Shown: in pieces, positions 33,443-42,425 of the stretch
Position numbering within the stretch: position 1 is the first letter of the stretch
Layout of the letters: each line of letters begins with the position of its first letter
Assembly: GCA_019218365.1 (NCBI GenBank)
Contig: JAHUUJ010000004.1
Coordinates: forward strand, 62,001-126,000
Direction: 5' to 3'
Length of the DNA stretch: 64,000 bases
From: Actinomycetaceae bacterium TAE3-ERU4
GTDB taxonomy: Bacteria; Actinomycetota; Actinomycetes; Actinomycetales; Actinomycetaceae
The notes under the pieces: generated by a model
Database searches by the model: none
What the model saw: only the letters and a program-made list of their open reading frames with translations
Told to the model about the DNA's origin: nothing
Program-made: the position numbers and the translations under genes

Positions 33443-36250
33443 TTAGTCACGAGCTTTTTCACGCATTTCCCAGGTCTCAATAACATCGCCTTCAGCGATG
33501 TCCTTAATTCCTAGACCAATACCGCACTCATAGCCCTCACGAACCTCTGTAACATCGTCTTTTTCACGACGCAAAGAATCAATCTTCACATCTTCTGCAA
33601 CTACGACACCGTCACGTACCAAGCGCGCATTGGTACCACGTTTAATCGTTCCGGAACGAACAATCGATCCAGCGATATTACCAAACTTGGAGGAGCGGAA
33701 TACCTGACGGATCTCCGCGCTTCCTAGAGGAACTTCTTCGTAAATCGGCTTCAGCATTCCCTTCATAGCGCTTTCAACGTCTTCAAGGGCCTTGTAAATA
33801 ACCGAATAGTACTTAATGTCAACACCTTCACGGTCAGCCAATTCGCCAACTCGTTCAGCAGGACGCACATTAAACCCAATGATAATCGCGTTATCTACAG
33901 TAGCGAGGTTAACGTCGTTTTGCGTAATTGCTCCTACACCACGGTGAATAATGCGCAACTGAACTTCTTCGCCTACATCAATCTTGAGCAACGAGTCTTC
34001 CAAGGCTTCAACAGCACCGGATACGTCACCCTTAATAATGAGGTTAAGAGTATCAACCTTACCCTGCTTCAGAGCGTCATCGAAGTTCTCCAAGCTGATG
34101 CGCTTACGACGCTTAGCAAGCTGCGCAGCACGCTCAGCAGCAGAACGCTTATCGGCAATCTGGCGGGCAGTACGGTCATCGCTAGCAATCAAGAAGCTGT
34201 CACCAGCGCGTGGAACCGAGGTCAAGCCAAGTACCTGCACCGGACGTGAAGGTCCAGCTTCTTCTACGGTTCCCCCATGCTCATCAAACATTGCACGAAC
34301 ACGACCGTAAGCAGTACCAGCAACCATCGCGTCACCAATACGCAAGGTTCCACGCTCAACCAAAGCGGTCACTACCGATCCGCGTCCCTTGTCCAAGTTA
34401 GCTTCAATGGCCACGCCGCGAGCGTCACAATCAGCAGTTGCCCGTAAATCCAAAGCAGCATCAGCAGTTAGCAAAACTGCTTCAAGCAACTTATCGATTC
34501 CCTGACGTTGCTTAGCTGAAACGTCAACGAACATCACGTCACCGCCGTATTCTTCAGCCACTAGGTTGTATTCCGTGAGCTGGGCACGAATTTTATCGGG
34601 GTTAGCTTCCGGCTTATCTACCTTGTTTACGGCAACGACAATTGGCACATCTGCAGCTTGCGCGTGGTTAATCGCTTCGACTGTCTGAGGCATAACGCCA
34701 TCATCAGCAGCAACAACCAAAATAGCGATGTCGGTTACCTTTGCACCACGGGCACGCATAGCGGTAAAGGCTTCGTGACCAGGGGTGTCGATAAAGGTAA
34801 TCGCACGGTTTTCGTCCTCGTGAGAAACATGTACCTGGTAAGCACCAATATGCTGAGTAATACCACCGGATTCATCGGCAACTACGTCAGTATGACGAAT
34901 TGCGTCAAGGAGCTTGGTCTTACCGTGGTCAACGTGACCCATTACGGTAACTACCGGAGGACGGGCGCTTAGTTCACTATCGTCAATCTCAGCTTCTTCA
35001 GCTTCGAGATCAATGTCAAAGGACTCCAACAATTCACGGTCTTCGTCCTCGGGAGAAACGACCTGCACGTCATAACCGAGTTCTACACCTAGCGCTTCAA
35101 AAGTATCCTGATCAAGAGACTGAGTAGCAGTTGCCATCTCCCCCAAAGTCATCAGTACAGTAACCAAGGCAGCGGGATTAACATTAATCTTTTCCGCGAA
35201 ATCAGCCAATGATGCACCTGAACGGATACGGATAACGGTAGAGCCGTCCCCACGAGGGACAGAAACACCACCGATTAGCGGTGCTTTCTGCTCTTCGTAT
35301 TCCTGACGCTTTGCACGCTTTGACTTCTTTCCACGACGTGAACGACCGGGACCACCGAAGGCACCCTGAGTTGAACCACGACCGCCAAAACCGCCGCCAA
35401 AACCGCCGGGACGAGAGCCGCCACCTCGACCACGACCGCCACCGGGACGACCGCCGCCTGGAGCGTTAGCACCTGCCGGAGCGTTCATGTCACCCGGACG
35501 AGGCACTGCTGATTGTCCAGGCATCATGTTCGGGTTAGGGCGCGAGCTCGCGCCGCGACCGCGACCAGACGATGCGGGACGCGAAGAAGCTGGTGCGCTA
35601 GAGTTTCGTCCTCCACCGGCTGGACGAGATCCTTGACGAGATCCACCACCGGGACGAGGCATTCCCTGCTGCGCACTGAAGGGATTGTTTCCGGGGCGCG
35701 GGCCAGGGCGGGGTACACCTCCACCGGGACGAGGAGGATTCGCTCCTGAAGGCTTAGCTCCCGGACGTGGAGCGGGCTTCCCCATTGGCTTAGGTGCAGA
35801 TGCTGGCTTAGGAGCATTACCCGTGATGTTCCTTGCTGGCGCCTTCGGCTTGGGAGCGGAAGCCGGCTTTGGAGCATTGCCCAACGCGGCCTTACGCTCC
35901 TTTGGAGGCTTAGGTGCCGCAACCGGCTTCTTTTCAGCCTTGGGAGGCACAGGCTTAGTCTCTGCCGGTTTCACGGCAGTCTTAGGTGCCGATTTAGGCT
36001 TAGCCACCGGCTTGGGGGCTGCTGGAGCAACGGATTTTTCCGGTACTACCTCAGCTTTTTTAGCTCCGCTTGTTTTAGCGGGCTTGGTTTCCGCCGGCGT
36101 CACTTTCTGACGAATCCGGCGAGCCACAGGCTCCTCAATACTCGAAGATGCTGATTTAACAAATTCGCCGTTATCTTTTAGGACCTGCAAAAGTTCTTTA
36201 CTGCTAATGCCGAGCTCTTTAGCGAGCTCGTGAACACGCAACTTTGCCAC
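33443..36250 (-). CDS. infB: Translation initiation factor IF-2
   Basis: 935-residue IF-2, the GTPase that places fMet-tRNA in the 30S P site. The N-terminal IF2_N helix domain ([20 protein letters not shown]) is followed by long Ala/Pro/Lys and Gly/Arg-rich linkers (about 50-320), a second IF2_N, the G domain with [14 protein letters not shown] and NKVD, and the C-terminal beta-barrels. The start is GTG 36250 with AGGAG just upstream. A hairpin covers that ribosome-binding site (separate entry). The very Gly/Arg-rich linker is typical of actinobacteria. Confidence 0.97.
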   Translation of the reverse strand: MAKLRVHELAKELGISSKELLQVLKDNGEFVKSASSSIEEPVARRIRQKVTPAETKPAKTSGAKKAEVVPEKSVAPAAPKPVAKPKSAPKTAVKPAETKPVPPKAEKKPVAAPKPPKERKAALGNAPKPASAPKPKAPARNITGNAPKPASAPKPMGKPAPRPGAKPSGANPPRPGGGVPRPGPRPGNNPFSAQQGMPRPGGGSRQGSRPAGGGRNSSAPASSRPASSGRGRGASSRPNPNMMPGQSAVPRPGDMNAPAGANAPGGGRPGGGRGRGGGSRPGGFGGGFGGRGSTQGAFGGPGRSRRGKKSKRAKRQEYEEQKAPLIGGVSVPRGDGSTVIRIRSGASLADFAEKINVNPAALVTVLMTLGEMATATQSLDQDTFEALGVELGYDVQVVSPEDEDRELLESFDIDLEAEEAEIDDSELSARPPVVTVMGHVDHGKTKLLDAIRHTDVVADESGGITQHIGAYQVHVSHEDENRAITFIDTPGHEAFTAMRARGAKVTDIAILVVAADDGVMPQTVEAINHAQAADVPIVVAVNKVDKPEANPDKIRAQLTEYNLVAEEYGGDVMFVDVSAKQRQGIDKLLEAVLLTADAALDLRATADCDARGVAIEANLDKGRGSVVTALVERGTLRIGDAMVAGTAYGRVRAMFDEHGGTVEEAGPSRPVQVLGLTSVPRAGDSFLIASDDRTARQIADKRSAAERAAQLAKRRKRISLENFDDALKQGKVDTLNLIIKGDVSGAVEALEDSLLKIDVGEEVQLRIIHRGVGAITQNDVNLATVDNAIIIGFNVRPAERVGELADREGVDIKYYSVIYKALEDVESAMKGMLKPIYEEVPLGSAEIRQVFRSSKFGNIAGSIVRSGTIKRGTNARLVRDGVVVAEDVKIDSLRREKDDVTEVREGYECGIGLGIKDIAEGDVIETWEMREKARD

Positions 36251-36256
36251 ATTTCT

Positions 36257-36285
36257 CCTGTTCTAGGGGCCCACCCCTAAACAGG
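36257..36285 (-). promoter_or_regulatory. Hairpin overlapping the infB ribosome-binding site
   Basis: CCTGTT-c-TAGGGG (36257-36269) pairs with CCCCTA-AACAGG (36274-36285) across a short loop. In the mRNA the 3' arm contains most of the infB AGGAG, seven bases before the GTG. It may dampen infB translation; whether it forms in vivo is unknown. Confidence 0.45.
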
Positions 36286-36410
36286 GCAGGCGTCTATTCT
36301 TGCTGGCAGCTCATCGCTGGGAACTCATCGGGTGCCCATCAGCTTCCAACCCGCTTTCGTCTGCTATGCAGCGGCTCGTACCTTACGAACCGGAAAAGTC
36401 ACTCATTCCT

Positions 36411-36653
36411 TTAGAGTAACTCTGTCGGAACTTTTAGGGAGGAAACCCTAAAGGCTCTGTTGAAAGCACGGCGTCTAAGCGCAAGCTCGACACACGCTTT
36501 TTGCGGATGGAGCCAGGCTCCCCTACCGGGTAAAGATTTATGGATGTCACGAACGACCAACTGGTCGCTCAAAACAAATCTAAGCAAACGCGAACGCTCA
36601 TCAACATGACGGCATCCCAGACAGGTTCGCATCGCAGGACTTTTTAAGGCCAA
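36411..36653 (-). CDS. ylxR: YlxR/DUF448 RNA-binding protein
   Basis: 80-residue YlxR. The family motif MRTCLGCRHVDERSRLLRF and the central LPGRGAWLHPQKACVE are clear. It is a small nucleic-acid-binding protein always found between nusA and infB; reported roles include RNase P modulation and global regulation. The start is TTG 36653 with GGAG five bases upstream; ATG 36632 is an alternative. It is part of the rimP-nusA-ylxR-infB operon. Confidence 0.88.
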   Translation of the reverse strand: MALKSPAMRTCLGCRHVDERSRLLRFVLSDQLVVRDIHKSLPGRGAWLHPQKACVELALRRRAFNRAFRVSSLKVPTELL

Positions 36654-36760
36654 CTACGCTCCAATCCGGAAAACCGCTCACAACTACTTGCAATACTAGC
36701 CCTTTTATCAGCTTTTAGCCTGATTAAGAGCGGCACGTCACTATTGCAAAGAATGTTTAA

Positions 36761-37729
36761 CTATTCCTGCCCGTCCGAATGAATATCAATCTTCCAACCG
36801 GTAAGACGAGCTGCCAAACGTGCGTTTTGCCCTTCTTTTCCAATGGCTAAAGAGAGCTGGAAATCAGGCACAGTCACACGTGCAATCTGCAAATCGGGGT
36901 CAATAATCTCAATAGTTGAGACACGCGAAGGAGAAAGAGCATTCGCAATATATTCTTCCGGATTGGTAGAGAAATCAACAATGTCAATTTTTTCCCCACC
37001 AAGCTCATTCATCACTGCGCGCACGCGCTGCCCCATCGGCCCAATGCAAGCACCCTTAGCATTCAAATCACGCTGAGTTGCTCGAACTGCAATCTTCGAA
37101 CGGTGCCCCGCTTCACGAGCTACCGATTCAATTACTACTTCTCCGTTTTCAATCTCCGGAACTTCACGTGCAAAAATGCCGCGCACAAAACCGGGGTGAG
37201 TACGAGAAAGCAAAATACGAGGACCGCGTTCGGTACGAGTCACCTCAACCACATAGGCACGAATCCACTGCCCGTGACGCAAACGCTCCCCGGGAACCTG
37301 CTCCGACTCGGGCAAAACAGCCTCAAAGTCACCAATATCTACTTTCAGGACGTGGGTATCACGTCCCTGCTGTACGACACCGGAGATTACCGTTCCCGCA
37401 CAGTCCTTAAAATTACCAAGAATTTCGGCATCTTCAGCTTCGCGCAGACGATGCACAATCACAGATCTAGCAGTTGCTGTAGCAATTCGCCCAAATCCCG
37501 AGGGAGTATCATCAAATTCCCCAATGGGGTTTCCGTCTTCATCAACCTCAGTTGCCATAACCGAGACCTTACCGGTCTTCGGATCAATATCTACCCGAGC
37601 TTCGCGAATAGCTCCGGGCATGTTGTGGTAAGCCTTCAACAGTGCGGCACTAATTGCATCCACTAGAGTGTCCATGGAAACACCCTTCTCGGACTCGACC
37701 ATCCGCAAGGCCTTCATATCGATTTCCAC
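36761..37729 (-). CDS. nusA: Transcription termination/antitermination factor NusA
   Basis: 322-residue NusA: N-terminal RNA-polymerase-binding domain, S1 domain (about 110-180, with the RGPRILLSRTHPGFVRGIF segment) and two KH domains (GACIGPMGQRVRAVMNELGG and LAIGKEGQNARLAARLTGW). It lacks the C-terminal acidic repeats of proteobacterial NusA, as normal here. The start is GTG 37729 with GGAGGA upstream in the rimP stop region. It controls pausing, termination and rRNA antitermination. Confidence 0.96.
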   Translation of the reverse strand: MEIDMKALRMVESEKGVSMDTLVDAISAALLKAYHNMPGAIREARVDIDPKTGKVSVMATEVDEDGNPIGEFDDTPSGFGRIATATARSVIVHRLREAEDAEILGNFKDCAGTVISGVVQQGRDTHVLKVDIGDFEAVLPESEQVPGERLRHGQWIRAYVVEVTRTERGPRILLSRTHPGFVRGIFAREVPEIENGEVVIESVAREAGHRSKIAVRATQRDLNAKGACIGPMGQRVRAVMNELGGEKIDIVDFSTNPEEYIANALSPSRVSTIEIIDPDLQIARVTVPDFQLSLAIGKEGQNARLAARLTGWKIDIHSDGQE

Positions 37730-37732
37730 GAT

Positions 37733-38227
37733 TCACTCCTCCATATTCGAAATATCAACTCGGCTACGTGCCGTCTCAATGGATTTTAACGCCACCTGCA
37801 GATCTTTGCCCTCTATGGTGACGGTGACATTTTCCTCGTCTACAGCTTTTAGGACTCCGTTAACACGCTTCCTAGAGGTTAGTTTTAGAGATACCGGCAG
37901 CCCCAGAGTACGACGCCAGAGACGAGGAGTTGTAAGCTCACGACAAGCTCCGGCAGTTCCAACTTCTAAGGTATAGGGGCACTTTACCGGGTCCAACTCG
38001 TCCAGCTTTTGAGAAACTAAACGGGTTGCGCTTTCTAACTGCGAACCAGTTACACTACCGGGGCCGTCAAGCAAATCGACATCTACCACCAGCGTTGGAT
38101 TAGAACGCCCAAGGATAGAAAATTTCTCAACTAACAGACCTAAATCACCCAAAAGCGCATCTAGTTCCCGCACAATTTCAGATTGCGGAATTATCAAAAC
38201 ATTCTTTTCTTTAGCCACAATTACCAT
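37733..38227 (-). CDS. rimP: Ribosome maturation factor RimP
   Basis: About 164 residues, needed for 30S maturation. It has the GRSNPTLVVDVDLLDGPGS segment and the C-terminal SH3-like domain with LTSRKRVNGVLKAV. The longest frame runs to 38275 and overlaps a divergent gene; ATG 38236, ATG 38227 and GTG 38218 are the realistic starts, and I use 38227. No strong ribosome-binding site is seen and the promoter -10 (TATTAT, 38245-38240) is very near, so the leader is very short whichever is used. It heads the rimP-nusA-ylxR-infB operon. Confidence 0.85.
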   Translation of the reverse strand: MVIVAKEKNVLIIPQSEIVRELDALLGDLGLLVEKFSILGRSNPTLVVDVDLLDGPGSVTGSQLESATRLVSQKLDELDPVKCPYTLEVGTAGACRELTTPRLWRRTLGLPVSLKLTSRKRVNGVLKAVDEENVTVTIEGKDLQVALKSIETARSRVDISNMEE

Positions 38228-38238
38228 CTTACCCATGA

Positions 38239-38245
38239 GATAATA
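38239..38245. promoter_or_regulatory. Overlapping divergent -10 boxes for rimP and the lipoprotein gene
   Basis: The seven bases GATAATA read as GATAAT on the plus strand, seven bases before ATG 38252, and as TATTAT on the minus strand. A TTGTGT about 16 bp upstream on the minus strand can serve as -35 for rimP; no good -35 is seen for the plus strand. Confidence 0.45.
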
Positions 38246-38251
38246 AGAAAG

Positions 38252-39469
38252 ATGAATCCACACACAAAGAACCACGACTTCCCCGTTCAGGGCAAAATCT
38301 TGAAAAAAATCATCACGACGTCTATTCTCATCGTCCCACTTAGCCTTAGCGGGTGCACCACTTCTGCTTCCAATTCCCTGCCCACACTAGGAAAAAACGC
38401 AACGATACGCGAGGAAGCAACACTGACTCTAGCTTCCTTGGAAGTAGAGATAAACAAGTTCAAAAAACAGGCCCAAAATAAAGAAACTAAAAATGCCCTA
38501 AACACCTTAGCGAAAGCTATAAATCAAGAAATTAAAAAATTGGGTGGCCGTTGGAACCCCTGGGAGGGTAAAACTCCAGAATACCCCCACACCAAAATCG
38601 TCCTTCCCCAAATAAATGCTAAAAACAACCAGGAGCTATGCCAAAGCACTCAGGCAATTGCGCAAGCTCTATCGCAAGCCGCAAAAAACGCAACAGCTTT
38701 CCCCCTTAGCGCGAGATTAGAAATTTCCGCTCTAAAACTTGAGTCTACGGGCGTAAACAGCTGCGCAGCTCTCGGCGTTCCTCTTACGCCTACCCCGAAC
38801 CCCAAAAACGTAAAGCTTTTCAAGTATAGCGATAGCGTAGAGTCGGCAAATAAACAGCAAACTAGCTCTAAGCAACAGCGTCACTTACCAAGCTTACCTG
38901 GCACGCCAATCTCCCCGGAGACAAGATCAGCTTCCTCCCCCACACCCGAGCCACTAAGCAATCCAAATCTCGAAGACGCCAAAGCCTTTCAAGCGGAGAA
39001 TTCCACTGCGCCTAACCGAAAAGATGAGTTTTCCATCTCTGAAAAAGCTGAGGTGCTCTACCGCGCTCGCTACCAGCTTCAAACTCTCGCGGCCATGGAC
39101 AAAGAGATTGGTGGCCCAGATTACAACCACACCATCGATAATGCAGAACCCACTCAGGGAAATTCGCAACGCGCTATCCGCAAAAATCTCGAAAAGTATC
39201 TAGAAGGACTTTCCCAAAGAATCGAGCGTCTTCCTCATGATGATTCTTCCCTTCAGGTTACCTACCCTCTTCCCCTCCCCCTTAAGGCCAATAGTGAGGT
39301 AAGAGGACAAATGGCCGCAGTACTCACTCAGGTGCTGGAATTAGACTTAGTGTCACTTTCTCAGGCAAACTCCCAAACTGCCCCCGAGATTAGGAATAAT
39401 TTGGAAAAAACAATACAGATTGTTCGAGATTTGGAAATATTTACAGCGGTCACAGAAGAACTGAAATAA
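38252..39469 (+). CDS. Putative lipoprotein of unknown function
   Basis: 405 residues. A basic start, a hydrophobic segment (about 20-33) and the lipobox LSGC predict a membrane-anchored exported protein. The rest is Lys/Asn/Gln-rich, probably helical, with a Ser/Pro/Thr-rich middle (about 210-255) separating two helical halves. I recognise no catalytic motif. At this position upstream of rimP other actinobacteria often carry a ferritin-like DUF4439 protein, so it could be a diverged relative; this rests on synteny only. Start at ATG 38252 because the upstream frame precedes the signal peptide. Confidence 0.72.
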   Translation: MNPHTKNHDFPVQGKILKKIITTSILIVPLSLSGCTTSASNSLPTLGKNATIREEATLTLASLEVEINKFKKQAQNKETKNALNTLAKAINQEIKKLGGRWNPWEGKTPEYPHTKIVLPQINAKNNQELCQSTQAIAQALSQAAKNATAFPLSARLEISALKLESTGVNSCAALGVPLTPTPNPKNVKLFKYSDSVESANKQQTSSKQQRHLPSLPGTPISPETRSASSPTPEPLSNPNLEDAKAFQAENSTAPNRKDEFSISEKAEVLYRARYQLQTLAAMDKEIGGPDYNHTIDNAEPTQGNSQRAIRKNLEKYLEGLSQRIERLPHDDSSLQVTYPLPLPLKANSEVRGQMAAVLTQVLELDLVSLSQANSQTAPEIRNNLEKTIQIVRDLEIFTAVTEELK

Positions 39470-39502
39470 ATAAATACCCGGCCTTCAAGACCGGGTATTT
39501 AT

Positions 39503-39503
<1 letters not shown>
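39469..39503. terminator. Bidirectional terminator between lipoprotein gene and tRNA-Asn
   Basis: AATAAATACCCGG (39469-39481) pairs with CCGGGTATTTATT (39491-39503); the A/T ends provide T-runs on both strands. It serves the lipoprotein gene on plus and tRNA-Asn on minus. Confidence 0.88.
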
Positions 39504-39577
<74 letters not shown>

Positions 39578-39649
39578 TTACGGATAGAAACTTTAGCAGA
39601 CTAGGTACACCATTCACAACTGGAACTTAAAATGCATGCCATCTCAAAT

Positions 39650-40168
39650 TCATTTTTCTATCACTTGACGTAGTTCTAACTCAAAATCGTCAACCTCAAC
39701 TTGGTTTACCGGTTTATCATTTAAAGCCGTAATCAGTAGCAAAAACTCGCCTGTTTCATCTCTTCTTACGCTACCTTGCAAAAGTAACCCAGATTCTAAA
39801 CGCCGTTGACGCACAAGCACGATTGAAGCTTCCAAATACCCTTTTGCGGCTTCCATAAACTTCTGCGGATTTGAACTTTGTAAACGCAAAGTTACAGGTT
39901 GAGCCTGAGGATTAGAAAAACTGATTGTAAGCTCGCGACGCTTACCGATGAACGAAAGATGATTTAGCGCCACCCATGGTACAGATTCTTCTAAGCTCTG
40001 ATTACGCACCAGGCAAATACCGTGCTCATCTAGACAAATCCAGCCTTCATTTCCTTGTTTTCCCAACGGTTCACAAGAATATCCACCTAAAGAACGGGGA
40101 AGTACCTTCCCCAAATAATTGGGAAGTTGGTTACCTATTTTTTCTTTTTTCCGAAAAAAACTAAACAT
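39650..40168 (-). CDS. Conserved small protein of unknown function
   Basis: 172 residues starting MFSFFRKKEK, without membrane segment or signal peptide. The middle (GWICLDEHGICLVR, VPWVALNHLSFIGKRRELTISF) looks like a mixed-beta, PH-like fold, followed by a helical C-terminus. I do not recognise a named family with certainty. AAGGA precedes the ATG. It lies between tRNA-Asn and the CAU tRNA downstream of dnaG. No function can be proposed from context. Confidence 0.72.
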   Translation of the reverse strand: MFSFFRKKEKIGNQLPNYLGKVLPRSLGGYSCEPLGKQGNEGWICLDEHGICLVRNQSLEESVPWVALNHLSFIGKRRELTISFSNPQAQPVTLRLQSSNPQKFMEAAKGYLEASIVLVRQRRLESGLLLQGSVRRDETGEFLLLITALNDKPVNQVEVDDFELELRQVIEK

Positions 40169-40295
40169 TATTCCTTCTAAACTCCCCTTTCGCAGCTACC
40201 CAACAAGTATATCTAAGGCAAGCACTCCCCTCTTACGGGGTAACACGAAAAGTAAAGAGATTTTTTTATCCGCACTGTAAAATAAAAATTTAAAG

Positions 40296-40339
40296 AAAAA
40301 AATCGGTGCGATTGTGATTTATCTCAGCAATCGCACCGA
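40296..40339 (-). terminator. Terminator of the CAU tRNA
   Basis: TCGGTGCGATTG (40303-40314) pairs with CAATCGCACCGA (40328-40339); on the minus strand a run of T follows. It begins 11 bp after the tRNA 3' end. Confidence 0.9.
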
Positions 40340-40349
40340 CTTGCGTCTG

Positions 40350-40423
40350 TGCCCCGACTGGGGCTTGAACCCAGGACCGACGGATTATGAGTCCGTTGCT
40401 CTGACCGACTGAGCTATCGGGGC
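40350..40423 (-). tRNA. tRNA with CAT anticodon (probably elongator Met)
   Basis: A 74-nt cloverleaf on the minus strand: acceptor GCCCCGA/TCGGGGC, D-arm GCTC/GAGC, anticodon arm ACGGA-CTCATAA-TCCGT, T-arm CTGGG-TTCAAGC-CCCAG, discriminator A; no CCA encoded. It is not the initiator type (no run of three G:C pairs in the anticodon stem). Elongator Met is favoured by its place beside dnaG and tRNA-Asn; a lysidine-modified Ile2 tRNA cannot be ruled out. Confidence 0.9.
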
Positions 40424-40484
40424 GCCCCAATAGATTACCGGCATTGGGAGGAAAATACCAAGTGGACGGACAAAGTATTTCTTC

Positions 40485-42401
40485 CTAATTATTTTCATTC
40501 AACTCACGACGACGTTTTTCCATCTCCAGTAGATTCTCAAAAACCTCAGTTTTTTCGCTTTCTGTCAGTTCTCCACGCGAAAGACGAGAGCGTAAACGAG
40601 CAATTTTAGAAGTCAAAGAGAGAGTTGTCACAGCAGCTAAGATACCGCGGGCGAACTCCGCCATATCTTTTTCTTCTAAGGTGGGAATCTGCCCTACCGA
40701 TAAACGCGTGATGACAGAATCAAGGGAACCTGCCGAGGCTTCCAAAAGTTCAGCAAGCCAACGCTCAGTAGCTATTGCAGTATTATTTTCTGCGCTGGAG
40801 ACAAGTGCGCGATAGTGGGCAAGCCCACCAAGGCTTTCGATAAGTTCCTTTAACGCGGTAAATGAAGGAACGCTAAAGTCTTCCGCGCTAAGACTATCAA
40901 ACTGCTGTACATCAACGACCTGCGGATATTGCAAAACTGTAGCTAAAGCCTGAGCTTGTTTTTTCACTACGGGATCGTTTGGCGTATTCCCCGAAGAATA
41001 AGTACTTCCTACATTCTTTTCCCGTGAATCACGATTAGTGTTAGAAGAACCGCGTTGGACGGCACGTTTAACTTCTCCTAAAGGCATAGATATCCAGCTG
41101 GCCAGCTCACGTATGTACCCATTGCGTAAAGCCGTATCTCGTATCTGAGAAACAACGGGAGCGGCGGCTTGCAGAGCCTGTACCCTGCCCTCCACGGTCT
41201 CTAAATCAAATCCAGCGAGAGAATTTCGCACAACAAAATCAAACAAAGGCTTAGGTTTCTCAATTAACTGCCGGAGAGCCTCATCCCCATAAGCCAAGCG
41301 TAAATCGCAAGGATCCATTCCGGATGAAGCAATGGCAACGTATGTTTGAGAAGCAAAACGCTGGTCCTCGTGAAAAGCACGTAAAGCAGCCTTTTGGCCA
41401 GCAGCATCACCATCAAAAGTAAAAATAACCCTACCGCCCCGGGAATGCCCATCCGCAAGAACTACAGAAGAAGCAGAATCAGTACCTACACCGATAAGAC
41501 GCGACAATATTTTTGCATGTTCTGTCCCAAAAGCCGTTCCACAAGTTGCCACCGCGTTTGTAATACCAGCTAAGTGCGCAGCCATTACATCTGTGTAGCC
41601 TTCAACGACCACCACTTCTTTCTCGGTGGATATACTTTTTTTCGCTAAATCAAGCCCGTAAAGCACCTGCGATTTTTTGTAAATTGGAGTTTCGGGTGTA
41701 TTTAAATATTTTGGACCTTTATCGTCATCTCCCAAACGACGCGCACCAAACCCTACCGTCGCCCCGGTAATATCACGAATTGGCCACATTAATCGTCCAC
41801 GAAAACGATCATATATTCCCCGTGAACCGGTAGAAAATAGTCCGGAAACAGCAAGTTCTTCCTCGGTAAAACCGTGCCGGCGCAAAAAACGTAAAAGTGT
41901 ATCCCAAGAATCTGGTGCATATCCGACCCCAAACCTGTTGGCTGCCGCCGCATCAAATCCACGGTTTCCCAAAAAAGCCCGAGCAGCCCCGGCTTGACGG
42001 CTCGCTAACTGCTCAATAAAAAAATTCTCCGCTAAACGATGAGCTTCAACCAGCCTCTGACGTTTCCCCGGTTCTTGGCGGCGAACGGTTTGGCCTTCCT
42101 CATACGTTAATGTATATCCGAGACGGGAAGCTAAATATTCTACTGCTTCGGTAAAACTTTGATGGTTAATGCGTTGGACAAAAGAGATGACATCCCCACC
42201 CTCACCGCATCCAAAACAATGCCACAGGTTAACGGTTGGGCGTACATGAAAAGAAGGAGTTTTCTCATCATGGAATGGGCATAATCCTTTCATGGATCCC
42301 ACTCCTGCCGAGCGTAAAGTTACATGCTCGGAAACGATATCCTCGATTTTGGCATTTTGCCTAATCGCAGCAATATCCTCATTCCTAATTAACCCAGCCA
42401 T
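40485..42401 (-). CDS. dnaG: DNA primase
   Basis: 638-residue primase that makes RNA primers for replication. The N-terminal CHC2 zinc finger (LCPFHDEKTPSFHV ... HCFGCGEGGD), the RNA-polymerase domain and the TOPRIM segment (VVVEGYTDVMAAH and FTFDGDAAGQKAA) are intact, and the C-terminal helicase-binding region is weakly conserved as usual. No ribosome-binding site precedes ATG 42401; TAGACT sits six bases upstream, so the message may be leaderless. dgt lies upstream, a standard actinobacterial pair. Confidence 0.96.
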   Translation of the reverse strand: MAGLIRNEDIAAIRQNAKIEDIVSEHVTLRSAGVGSMKGLCPFHDEKTPSFHVRPTVNLWHCFGCGEGGDVISFVQRINHQSFTEAVEYLASRLGYTLTYEEGQTVRRQEPGKRQRLVEAHRLAENFFIEQLASRQAGAARAFLGNRGFDAAAANRFGVGYAPDSWDTLLRFLRRHGFTEEELAVSGLFSTGSRGIYDRFRGRLMWPIRDITGATVGFGARRLGDDDKGPKYLNTPETPIYKKSQVLYGLDLAKKSISTEKEVVVVEGYTDVMAAHLAGITNAVATCGTAFGTEHAKILSRLIGVGTDSASSVVLADGHSRGGRVIFTFDGDAAGQKAALRAFHEDQRFASQTYVAIASSGMDPCDLRLAYGDEALRQLIEKPKPLFDFVVRNSLAGFDLETVEGRVQALQAAAPVVSQIRDTALRNGYIRELASWISMPLGEVKRAVQRGSSNTNRDSREKNVGSTYSSGNTPNDPVVKKQAQALATVLQYPQVVDVQQFDSLSAEDFSVPSFTALKELIESLGGLAHYRALVSSAENNTAIATERWLAELLEASAGSLDSVITRLSVGQIPTLEEKDMAEFARGILAAVTTLSLTSKIARLRSRLSRGELTESEKTEVFENLLEMEKRRRELNENN

Positions 42402-42425
42402 ATCGTTAGTCTAACTCATCAGGCA

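Noticed and set aside
35685-36110. Gly/Ala-rich plus-strand frame and other long frames in 35.2-36.1 kb
   Set aside because: They are antisense to the repetitive Ala/Pro/Lys and Gly/Arg linkers of infB, whose codon bias opens extra frames.
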